From positions 186,001 through 250,000 of the forward strand of contig OZ244774.1 of assembly GCA_965219485.1 (NCBI GenBank): a DNA stretch of 64,000 bases, read 5' to 3'. A program made the position numbers and the translations under genes. The stretch comes from UBA8337 sp937907245. GTDB taxonomy: Bacteria > Pseudomonadota > Alphaproteobacteria > RS24. This document shows, one piece after another, positions 1 to 6,786 of this stretch (position 1 is its first letter; each line of letters opens with the position of its first letter). Under the pieces are notes generated by a model. That model had not been told where the DNA came from, made no database searches, and was given only the letters and a program-made list of their open reading frames with translations.

Positions 1-1
1 G

Positions 2-616
2 CCAGCTCTTCAAACCCATGGCCTCAGCTGGATTGGTTATTTGTCCACCACCGGGGTTTATGGCGACCACGCGGGCGCTTGGATTGATGAAGATACACCG
101 CGCGGAAAAATGGGCGCGCGTGGCCAAGCGCGCGTCGATGCGGAAGCCGCTTGGGGCGCTTTGGCCGAGGCGCAGGATTTACCGATGCACTATTTTCGGT
201 TGGCTGGCATTTACGGGCCAGGGCGCAATCAATTGGTCTCGATGCAAAATGGCAAGGCGCGGCGTATCGACAAACCAGGCCAAGTTTTTTCGCGCATTCA
301 TGTCGCTGATATTGCGCAAATCTTGCTGGCCTCCATAGCTAAACCCAAGGCCGGACGGGCCTATAGCGTATGCGATGATGTGCCTGCGCCGCCACAAGAC
401 GTGGTGGCTTTTGCGGCCGATTTGCTGGGCATGCCTGCGCCGCCGCTCATCGCTTTTGAGGATGCGGAGCTGTCTCCCATGGCGCAAAGTTTTTATGCCG
501 ACAACAAACGGATTAAAAACACACGCCTGAAAGAAGAGCTGGGGGTGGAGCTGCTTTATCCAGATTATCGCGCGGGCTTGAGCGCTCTTCATCAAGCGAT
601 GCAGGCGAAAAAATAA
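2..616 (+). CDS. SDR-family NAD-dependent epimerase/dehydratase, 5' end missing
   Basis: The reading frame is open from the first bases of the window, so the N-terminus with the Rossmann GxxGxxG motif lies outside. What remains resembles extended SDR proteins of the YeeZ/epimerase type: a STTGVYGD segment at the position of the family's catalytic Ser/Thr strand, then a FRLAGIYGPGRN segment typical of the substrate-side loop. An NAD(P)-dependent sugar-nucleotide or related oxidoreduction is inferred; the substrate is unknown. It converges on the hydrolase gene downstream, with 11 bases between the two stops. Confidence 0.8.
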   Translation, partial: PALQTHGLSWIGYLSTTGVYGDHAGAWIDEDTPRGKMGARGQARVDAEAAWGALAEAQDLPMHYFRLAGIYGPGRNQLVSMQNGKARRIDKPGQVFSRIHVADIAQILLASIAKPKAGRAYSVCDDVPAPPQDVVAFAADLLGMPAPPLIAFEDAELSPMAQSFYADNKRIKNTRLKEELGVELLYPDYRAGLSALHQAMQAKK

Positions 617-627
617 AGCGCTTCGCT

Positions 628-1398
628 CTAAGATTTCTGGTCAAGAAGCGCTTCCAGCATGGCAAGAATTTTATCAATCTGAGCCGGCTCGGATAGGCGA
701 TGGTCGCCATCTTTTAAAAATTGCAATTCGACATCTTGGCTGGTCAGTTGTTCGGCCAGCTCAAGCGATAGCTGCCACGGCACGGCGTCATCTTTTTGGC
801 CGTGCAAAATTCGAATAGGGATATCTAGCTCAATTTTTTGCGCAAGCATTAAGTGTTGCCGCCCGTCTTCGATGAGGGCTTTGCTAATCGGATAGCCTTC
901 TGGGTCATATTCGGAAGGGTCATAAATCAAGCCTTCGCGCATAAGTTTTTCGCGTGCCTTGTCAGAAAACCGATCCCACATCAGCCGCTCGGTCATATCG
1001 ACGGCGGGGGCGATGAGCACAAGCCCTGCCACTTTCTCGGGGCGCTGGAGCGCTGCCATTAACGAAAGCCAGCCGCCAAAACTGGAGCCGACCAAAATTT
1101 GGGGGCCAGCGCAAACCGCGTCCAACACATGGGGAATATCGCCACGCCAATAGCTCATGGTGCCATCGGTAAAGGCGCCCGTGGAGGCGCCATGGCCGAA
1201 ATAATCAAATCGAGTAAAGGGGGTTGCGCGCGCGCTCGCCCATTGCGCCAAGGCCTGGGCTTTGGTGCCCGTCATGTCAGAGCGAAAACCGCCACAAAAC
1301 ACGACGCCTAAGCCAGAGGCTTCTGGGTCTTGTTGTTGATAGGCAATTTTTTGTGGGCCAAAATCAGGCTCTTCTCGGGTTAGAAATTGCACACTCAT
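628..1398 (-). CDS. Alpha/beta hydrolase
   Basis: 256-residue cytoplasmic alpha/beta-hydrolase fold protein with no signal peptide. The nucleophile elbow GSSFG lies at residues 104-108 with Ser106 as nucleophile; an Asp in GQKDDAVP (about 203-204) and His in DGDHRL (233) complete a plausible catalytic triad. An oxyanion-strand segment FCGGF is near residue 35. Substrate is not predictable; short-chain esters or acyl-peptide-like compounds are typical for this group. It is divergent from the glycosyltransferase gene, with about 58 bases between the likely starts, so the two probably share a promoter region. Confidence 0.88.
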   Translation of the reverse strand: MSVQFLTREEPDFGPQKIAYQQQDPEASGLGVVFCGGFRSDMTGTKAQALAQWASARATPFTRFDYFGHGASTGAFTDGTMSYWRGDIPHVLDAVCAGPQILVGSSFGGWLSLMAALQRPEKVAGLVLIAPAVDMTERLMWDRFSDKAREKLMREGLIYDPSEYDPEGYPISKALIEDGRQHLMLAQKIELDIPIRILHGQKDDAVPWQLSLELAEQLTSQDVELQFLKDGDHRLSEPAQIDKILAMLEALLDQKS

Positions 1399-1456
1399 GG
1401 GGCTTCCTTTTCATCTCTTACGATTCGCCAATTTGGTTTTTTGGCTAAATTCAATT

Positions 1457-2707
1457 ATGACTGAAGCTCCGGAAAAGCAGAAGCGAAACCTGCCAGCCCT
1501 TCGTAAGGAATTATTTGTGAGCTCTCCCTTCCCCATGCCCCCTAGCCACTCTGTCGACATGACGGGCAAAAGTATTTTGCAAGTCGTGCCTGAGTTAGAT
1601 GTTGGCGGTGCAGAAATAACCACTTTGGAAATGGCGCGCGCGATTGTCGCCAGTGGCGGGCGCGCTTTGGTGGCCACGCAAGGCGGTGCGCTGGCGAGCG
1701 AGATTGAACAAGCTGGCGGCGAAATTGTGCGGATGCCCGTGGCCTCTAAAAACCCTCTGGTGATGTGGAAAAATGCGCGCCGCTTGGCCGCGCTGATACG
1801 AGCTGAAAAAATAGACCTTCTGCATACCCGCTCGCGAGCGCCGGGTTGGTCGGGTCTTTGGGCCGGCAAATGGGCGGGCGTGCCGTTTATGACCACCTAT
1901 CATTCGAGCGTGCAAGAAAAGCCGCGCGGCAAGGTTTTTTACAATAGCATTCTGGTGCGCGGGCGCGTGTCGATTGCCAATTCGCATTATACCGCTAGCC
2001 AAATCGCCAAAGTCTATCCGCATGTGATGGATAAATTACGCGTCATTCCGCGTGGCTGCGATGTCGACGCGCTGGCCAAGGAAAATTTCAACGCCGCCGA
2101 TAAAGCCGCCAAGCGCCAGCAATGGCAGGTGCCCAAAAAAGCCTTCGTAATTATGTGTCCTGCTCGGGTTACGCATTTAAAAGGCCAACATGTCTTGCTG
2201 GAAGCGCTATCGAAACTCACCAGTGACACCCAGCCCTATCTGGTTTTGGTCGGCAGCGCGCAAGGGCGTGACGGGTATGTGGCTGACCTAAAGGCGCGAG
2301 CCGAAACTTTGGGCCTGAGCGAGCGCTTGGTTTTTGCAGGCCTCGAAAGCAATATGGCCTCGGCCTATGCAGCCGCTGATTTGGCCGTGGTGCCAACCAT
2401 TCGGCCCGAACCTTTTGGCCGCACGATTATTGAAGCCCAAGCGGCCAGTCTGCCCGTTGTGGCGTCGGATGCGGGCGGATTTCGCGAAACCGTGATTGCC
2501 AAGCCAGCCGATGAGGGCGGCTCCGGTTGCTTGGTCAAACCAGATAGCGTCAGCGCTTTAGCCCAAGCCTTAGACGCGGCTTTGGGGTTGGCGCCTGCCG
2601 CGTTAAAGGCCATGGGCAGCCATGGTTGCGCCAATGTGCGGGCTCATTACACCCAAACCGCCATGTGCAACCGCACGCTCCATGTCTATCAAGAGCTGAT
2701 TGGGTGA
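1457..2707 (+). CDS. Glycosyltransferase family 4 (GT-B fold)
   Basis: 416 residues from the ATG chosen here. A later ATG at 1559 is also possible, because the conserved fold begins just after it with VVPELDVGGAE, the usual N-terminal acceptor-side motif of GT4 enzymes. The C-terminal donor domain shows the EX7E-type signature PEPFGRTIIE followed by a VVASDAGG loop that binds the nucleotide-sugar diphosphate. The role is transfer of a sugar to a glycolipid or polysaccharide, likely LPS or capsule; the actual sugar is unknown. The stop overlaps the GTG of the next ORF, implying translational coupling. Confidence 0.85.
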   Translation: MTEAPEKQKRNLPALRKELFVSSPFPMPPSHSVDMTGKSILQVVPELDVGGAEITTLEMARAIVASGGRALVATQGGALASEIEQAGGEIVRMPVASKNPLVMWKNARRLAALIRAEKIDLLHTRSRAPGWSGLWAGKWAGVPFMTTYHSSVQEKPRGKVFYNSILVRGRVSIANSHYTASQIAKVYPHVMDKLRVIPRGCDVDALAKENFNAADKAAKRQQWQVPKKAFVIMCPARVTHLKGQHVLLEALSKLTSDTQPYLVLVGSAQGRDGYVADLKARAETLGLSERLVFAGLESNMASAYAAADLAVVPTIRPEPFGRTIIEAQAASLPVVASDAGGFRETVIAKPADEGGSGCLVKPDSVSALAQALDAALGLAPAALKAMGSHGCANVRAHYTQTAMCNRTLHVYQELIG

Positions 2708-3063
2708 GCCGGTTTGCGCCGCGCCCGATTGTCGAACCTGGTGGCCTTTTGCTTATCGGGGTCGGCCTTTCGGATGCGGCATTGCTCGAGGCCATAGAGA
2801 CGCTTTATGCTGACACGTCGTCTTTAACGGTTCTGGTCAGTCGCGGTCAGCAGGCTCGCTTGTCTTTGCCTGCCGATGAAGTTTGGGTTTATGCAGCACT
2901 TGGTTTGCGCGGCGCGATGGCTTTGGTGCGGCGTATATCTTGGCGCCATTTTGAGGCGGTGCATCAGCCGAGCCGAGCAGCGCTTGGGGCTTTGCGCTAT
3001 TTTGTCTGGCCGCGTCCAATTTGGGTGCTGGGCCCAAAAACACCTAGTGGCAAGATTTCATAG
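2704..3063 (+). CDS. Hypothetical protein coupled to the glycosyltransferase
   Basis: 119 residues from a GTG start whose last two bases are the first two of the upstream TGA (GTGA overlap). The frame also extends upstream without a stop, but that part is antiparallel filler inside the glycosyltransferase gene. The start of the protein resembles a Rossmann-like strand-loop (LLLIGVGLSDAALLEAI), and the rest is basic and rich in Trp, Leu and Arg. No family was recognised. Position suggests a role with the glycosyltransferase, or a decayed fragment of a second one. Confidence 0.5.
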   Translation: MSRFAPRPIVEPGGLLLIGVGLSDAALLEAIETLYADTSSLTVLVSRGQQARLSLPADEVWVYAALGLRGAMALVRRISWRHFEAVHQPSRAALGALRYFVWPRPIWVLGPKTPSGKIS

Positions 3064-3092
3064 CCTCGTCTCTCGGGGACCGGCTTTTGCTG

Positions 3093-3120
3093 TTGACTTC
3101 CAACTTCATTGCCCTAAACC
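3093..3120 (+). promoter_or_regulatory. Candidate sigma-70 promoter for infC
   Basis: TTGACT (3093-3098) is separated by 16 bases from the weak -10 TAAACC (3115-3120). It lies about 55 bases upstream of the infC start in the only gap that could hold its promoter. The -10 match is poor, so this is tentative. Confidence 0.3.
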
Positions 3121-3175
3121 TAGCGAGATATGGCGGAATTTCTGCCATCTAGTGAAATTATAACGGAGTGATCCC

Positions 3176-3715
3176 ATAGCACGTAGACCCCACGCAGCGC
3201 AGCCGCCACGTCATCAAGGCCCGCGGATAAACAGTATGATTAACTCTCCTTCCGTTCTCCTTATTGGAGCTGAGGGCGAAAAAATGGGCACGGTAGATAC
3301 CGATAGCGCCCTTGCCATGGCAGAAGAAGCCGGCCTCGACCTCGTCGAAGTGTCGCCAAATGCGAGCCCCCCGGTTTGCAAAATTCTCGACTACGGCAAG
3401 CTGAAATATCAAGAGCAGAAAAAAGCTAGCGAAGCGCGCAAAAATCAGAAGACGGTCGAAGTTAAAGAGATCAAAATGCGCCCCAATATCGATACGCATG
3501 ACTATGATGTTAAAATGCGTAATGTGGTTAAATTCTTGACCGCCGGAGACAAAGTAAAAGTCACCATGCGGTTCCGCGGCCGTGAAATGGCCCACCAAAG
3601 TCTTGGCATGGATGTGCTGAACCGGGTCAAAGCGGATACGGAAGAGATGGCTAAAGTCGAAGCTCATCCGAAGATGGAAGGCCGACAAATGATTATGGTG
3701 ATCGGCCCTAAATAA
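3176..3715 (+). CDS. infC: Translation initiation factor IF-3, rare AUA start
   Basis: IF-3 binds the 30S subunit and rejects non-canonical start codons and non-initiator tRNA. Homology runs upstream of the first ATG (3236): the family N-terminus (ARRPHAAQPP..GPRIN) is encoded directly before it. The only suitable start is an ATA at 3176, seven bases after a GGAG Shine-Dalgarno (3165-3168). That gives 179 residues, the normal IF-3 length, with the N-domain, a lysine-rich linker (KLKYQEQKKASEARK) and the C-domain. Rare AUU/AUC/AUA starts are the known autoregulatory device of infC. Its usual neighbour rpmI is separated here by an inverted gdpD. Confidence 0.95.
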   Translation: MARRPHAAQPPRHQGPRINSMINSPSVLLIGAEGEKMGTVDTDSALAMAEEAGLDLVEVSPNASPPVCKILDYGKLKYQEQKKASEARKNQKTVEVKEIKMRPNIDTHDYDVKMRNVVKFLTAGDKVKVTMRFRGREMAHQSLGMDVLNRVKADTEEMAKVEAHPKMEGRQMIMVIGPK

Positions 3716-3717
3716 AC

Positions 3718-4821
3718 CTAAGCGCTGTGTAGCGCGAGCGCCCTATCGGGGCGGTCGGTGATTAAAGCCTCGACGCCCATGGCGGCGAGGTTTTTCATAT
3801 CTGCCGCTTCATTTACCGTCCAAGCCGATACTTTTAAGCCTAGCTCATTAGCTATGGCCATTGTGTCTGGCGTGACGTCGCGCCAATAGGCAATCCAGCC
3901 TTGGCCGCCTGCTGCGCCAATGGCGCGCAAAACTCTCTCCCCATGGGTCTCGCCCTTTTGGTCTCGCCAATCATGGGCTCCCCACCAGGGCGCGCCATTT
4001 CGAGAGGCGGCTCTTATGGCGGCGCCTTTGCTTTTGGGGTCTTCTTGCGCCGCTCTGGCATGGCTCGGGTCGGTGCTGGCAAACGACAGAGTGGTATAGG
4101 CATTGTTGGTTTCCGGACGCCGCGCGCGCACGCGCTCGAGACAGCGCCAATCGAAACTGATAACCCGATGCATGGCGGCCACGCGAGACACGTCTAGCGC
4201 TGCCAAATAGGCATCGGCCAAAGCTTCGGCTTGTGCGGGGGCGGGCGTCATATCGGTTTTTAGTTCGGCGTAAAGCTGAAACCCTTTGGGTGCCGCGTCG
4301 GCGCTGAGGTGTTCTAGCTGGTTTAAATAGGGAATGCGGGCGCCGTCTCTTGGGCTTTGTTGGCTTCGGCGTTGGGCCTCTGGGGTATCGGGGGCAAGGC
4401 GGCCCACATCATAGGCCTGTAATTGCTGGGCGGTCAGCGTATCTAGGCGAGGCGTCGGGGCCGTCAGATAAGTGCCATCTAGGCGCGTGCCCACGGGTTT
4501 AAGATGGCTATCGTGATGCACCATAAGGTGCCCGTCTTTCGATAATTGCAGATCGAACTCGATACCGTGGACGCCTAATTTTATCGCTTCTTCGAAAGCC
4601 TCTAGCGTGTTTTCTGGCCATAAGTTGGCGCCACCGCGATGGGCGATGGTTTTTGGCTCTTGCTTGTTTATAGGGGGCTTGTTTATCGGGGCTTTGCCCG
4701 AATCTACAGGGGCTTCGCCCGAATCTATAGAGGCTTCGCCTGATGGCTCATTCTGGGGCTCATGCTGGGTCATTTTGTGAGGCGCTTTCGCTTGCAATTT
4801 CTCGTATTTCTCGTATAACAC
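3718..4821 (-). CDS. Glycerophosphodiester phosphodiesterase
   Basis: Hydrolyses glycerophosphodiesters to glycerol-3-phosphate and an alcohol. The GDPD TIM barrel begins after residue 57: HRGG (61-64), PENT (69-72), the metal ligands in GIEFDLQ (Glu88, Asp90) and HHD (102-104). About 55 residues precede the domain and contain tandem 7-residue repeats (SGEASID, SGEAPVD, SGKAPIN) followed by KPPIN, with no signal peptide, so a cytoplasmic enzyme is inferred and the true start could be a later Met (residue 17). It is antisense between infC and rpmI and converges with infC two bases apart. Confidence 0.9.
   Translation of the reverse strand: MLYEKYEKLQAKAPHKMTQHEPQNEPSGEASIDSGEAPVDSGKAPINKPPINKQEPKTIAHRGGANLWPENTLEAFEEAIKLGVHGIEFDLQLSKDGHLMVHHDSHLKPVGTRLDGTYLTAPTPRLDTLTAQQLQAYDVGRLAPDTPEAQRRSQQSPRDGARIPYLNQLEHLSADAAPKGFQLYAELKTDMTPAPAQAEALADAYLAALDVSRVAAMHRVISFDWRCLERVRARRPETNNAYTTLSFASTDPSHARAAQEDPKSKGAAIRAASRNGAPWWGAHDWRDQKGETHGERVLRAIGAAGGQGWIAYWRDVTPDTMAIANELGLKVSAWTVNEAADMKNLAAMGVEALITDRPDRALALHSA
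4662..4743. repeat. Short tandem repeats encoding the GdpD linker
   Basis: Three near-identical 21-base units (gcttcgcccgaatctayag-like) are followed by two copies of a 15-base GCTTGTTTAT unit. Unit lengths are multiples of three and keep the gdpD frame open. Confidence 0.75.
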
Positions 4822-4921
4822 GCGCTGCTTATCACGTTACTACTAAATGTGATGGCTCAACCTTCTGGCTGTTAGGGCTGCCATGTTGGTTGATTTGCAC
4901 CTTTGCAGCTTGCTGCATGGA

Positions 4922-4949
4922 TTGAAACAAACGGGTTCCCGTTTATAGA
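4922..4949 (+). promoter_or_regulatory. Candidate promoter with inverted repeat before rpmI
   Basis: TTGAAA (4922-4927), 16-base spacer, TATAGA (4944-4949). The spacer is filled by an inverted repeat with 7-base arms AAACGGG / CCCGTTT. rpmI cannot be read from infC because gdpD is inverted between them, so a promoter is needed in this gap. A start at about 4956 would leave almost no leader, which weakens the call. Confidence 0.3.
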
Positions 4950-4963
4950 TAAAGGATGACGAA

Positions 4964-5161
4964 ATGCCCAAAATGAAGACCAAATCAGGAGCGAAAAAGC
5001 GTTTTAAGCTTACCGCGACTGGCAAAGTAAAAGCCGCACAAGCTGGTAAGCAGCACGGTATGATTAAGCGCTCGAATAAGCAAATTCGCAACCAGCGAGG
5101 CACCACCACTTTGGCGCCGCAGGATGCAAAAGCTATTCGCAAATTTTTACCAAACGGTTAG
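4964..5161 (+). CDS. rpmI: 50S ribosomal protein L35
   Basis: 65 residues, typical L35 length, beginning MPKMKTKSGAKKRFK with the basic, Lys/Arg-rich composition of the family and the conserved KRSNKQIRNQRG stretch in the C-terminal half. It is a structural protein of the large subunit. AAAGGATG upstream serves as ribosome binding site. It is followed nine bases later by rplT, the invariant L35-L20 pair; in other bacteria L20 represses translation of this operon through the leader mRNA. Confidence 0.97.
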   Translation: MPKMKTKSGAKKRFKLTATGKVKAAQAGKQHGMIKRSNKQIRNQRGTTTLAPQDAKAIRKFLPNG

Positions 5162-5170
5162 GGGGATACT

Positions 5171-5527
5171 ATGTCTCGTGTAAAACGCGGCGTGACATCT
5201 CACGCACGCCACAAAAAAGTTCTATCTAAAGCCAAGGGCTATTACGGCCGCCGCAAAAACACCATTCGGGTGGCGAAGCAGGCTGTAACCAAAGCCGGCC
5301 AATATGCTTTCCGCGACCGTCGCGCCCGCAAACGCACATTCCGTGCCTTGTGGATTCAACGTATCAATGCGGCCGCTCGCCAACACGATATGCCTTACGG
5401 CCAGTTTATCAACGGGCTGGGTAAAGCAGGTATCGAAGTAGACCGCAAAGTATTGGCCGATTTGGCTGTGCATGAGCCGGCTGCTTTTGAAGCTCTGGTG
5501 GGTAAAGCGCGCGCTGCGCTCGGCTAG
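5171..5527 (+). CDS. rplT: 50S ribosomal protein L20
   Basis: 118 residues, standard length. It begins MSRVKRGVTSHARHKKVL and carries the diagnostic AKGYYGRRKNTIRVAKQAV helix that threads into 23S rRNA, followed by RDRRARKRTFRALWIQRINAA. It is required for early 50S assembly and often acts as an autogenous repressor of the rpmI-rplT mRNA. It sits in rpmI-rplT-pheS-pheT order; a structured region separates it from pheS. Confidence 0.97.
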   Translation: MSRVKRGVTSHARHKKVLSKAKGYYGRRKNTIRVAKQAVTKAGQYAFRDRRARKRTFRALWIQRINAAARQHDMPYGQFINGLGKAGIEVDRKVLADLAVHEPAAFEALVGKARAALG

Positions 5528-5545
5528 ACTTTAAAACCAATTGAC

Positions 5546-5644
5546 GGGGCGCAAGTGCCCCTGCCAACATGAACCCCGCCCGCAACTGCGTATGGCTCTA
5601 TTTTATAAATAGGTGCCAAGGCCGTTTCGGGCGGGTTTTTATTT
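5546..5644 (+). terminator. pheS leader: Terminator/attenuator-like leader between rplT and pheS
   Basis: The gap holds a small hairpin GGGGC-GCAAGT-GCCCC (5546-5561) and then long-range arms CCCGCCCG (5575-5582) and CGGGCGGG (5628-5635) followed by TTTTTATTT, the layout of a Rho-independent terminator. The loop carries a second stem (CTATTT/AAATAG) and a mini-ORF at 5592-5612 reading MALFYK-stop. Attenuation of pheST by charged tRNA-Phe is known in E. coli. Here the single Phe codon and missing Shine-Dalgarno make the leader peptide speculative; the terminator itself is well supported. Confidence 0.6.
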
Positions 5645-5663
5645 GAACGATATGAGATGGCAA

Positions 5664-6773
5664 ATGAGCGCTGAGCAAAATCTAGACGAGTTAGAAACAC
5701 AGCTGATGCAGCAAATCAGCGGCGCTGCACAGGCACCAGAACTGGAAGCTGTGCGGGTGGCAAGCCTTGGCAAAAAGGGCTCTGTTTCAGCCTTGCTAAA
5801 AACCCTCGGCGGCATGAGTGCCGACGAGCGCCAAGTTAATGGCCCCGCCTTTAACGAGCTGCGAGACCGCATTACCAAAGCCATTGCCGCCAAGAAGATA
5901 GAGCTGGATATGGCTGCGTTAAACGCGCGCTTGGTCGATGAAAAACTAGATATGACGCTGCCATTGCTCGATGACCCACTGCTAGAAGGGCGCTTGCATC
6001 CGGTCAGTCAGGTGACGGAAGAGATTTCCGCGATTTTTGCTGATATGGGTTTTGATGTCGCCGAAGGGCCGGATATTGAGAGCGAGTTTTATAATTTCAC
6101 TGCGTTGAATATTCCAGAAGCGCATCCGGCGCGGCAAATGCACGATACGTTTTATTTTGAGCCGGATGAAAATGGCGAGCGCCTTTTGTTGCGCACCCAT
6201 ACCTCGCCCGTGCAAGTGCGCACGATGGAAAATAGCGAGCCGCCGTTTCGCTTCATCGCCCCTGGGCGCACCTATCGCTGCGATAGCGACCAAACCCATA
6301 CGCCGATGTTTCATCAAGTTGAAGGCCTGGTGGTCGATGAGACAACGCATATGGGACATTTGAAACACACGGTGGAAGCCTTTCTGGCGGCGTTTTTTGA
6401 AGTGGATGACATTGCTATTCGTCTGCGTCCAAGCTACTTCCCGTTTACCGAGCCGAGCATGGAAATGGATATGCAATGCCGCCGCGATGGCAATCAATTG
6501 ATTGTTGGCGAGGGCGATGAGTGGATGGAAATTGGTGGCTCTGGCATGATCAATCCAGAAGTCCTGAGCCATGCGGGCGTCGATGCCACGAAATATCAGG
6601 GGTTTGCATTTGGCATGGGTATCGACCGTTTGGCGATGTTGAAATATGGGGCGCCAGATTTGCGCGCCTTCTTCGAGTCCGATGTGCGCTGGTTGAAACA
6701 TTATGGCTTCCTGCCCATTGATGTGCCGGGACTGGCTGCTGGGCTTTCGAATAAATCTTTGAGCGGCAAATAG
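5664..6773 (+). CDS. pheS: Phenylalanyl-tRNA synthetase alpha subunit
   Basis: Class II aminoacyl-tRNA synthetase catalytic subunit; with PheT it forms the alpha2beta2 enzyme that charges tRNA-Phe. The start at MSAEQNLDELE matches the family's N-terminal coiled coil; a Met four codons earlier (5652) is also possible, while the frame further upstream overlaps the terminator. The N-terminal coiled coil is followed by the class II core: HPARQMHDTFY, motif 2 around FRFIAPGRTYRCDSDQTHTPMFHQ, and motif 3 GMGIDRLAMLKYG near the C-terminus. It is 369 residues and is followed 13 bases later by pheT. Confidence 0.96.
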   Translation: MSAEQNLDELETQLMQQISGAAQAPELEAVRVASLGKKGSVSALLKTLGGMSADERQVNGPAFNELRDRITKAIAAKKIELDMAALNARLVDEKLDMTLPLLDDPLLEGRLHPVSQVTEEISAIFADMGFDVAEGPDIESEFYNFTALNIPEAHPARQMHDTFYFEPDENGERLLLRTHTSPVQVRTMENSEPPFRFIAPGRTYRCDSDQTHTPMFHQVEGLVVDETTHMGHLKHTVEAFLAAFFEVDDIAIRLRPSYFPFTEPSMEMDMQCRRDGNQLIVGEGDEWMEIGGSGMINPEVLSHAGVDATKYQGFAFGMGIDRLAMLKYGAPDLRAFFESDVRWLKHYGFLPIDVPGLAAGLSNKSLSGK

Positions 6774-6786
6774 GGAGACATAGATC

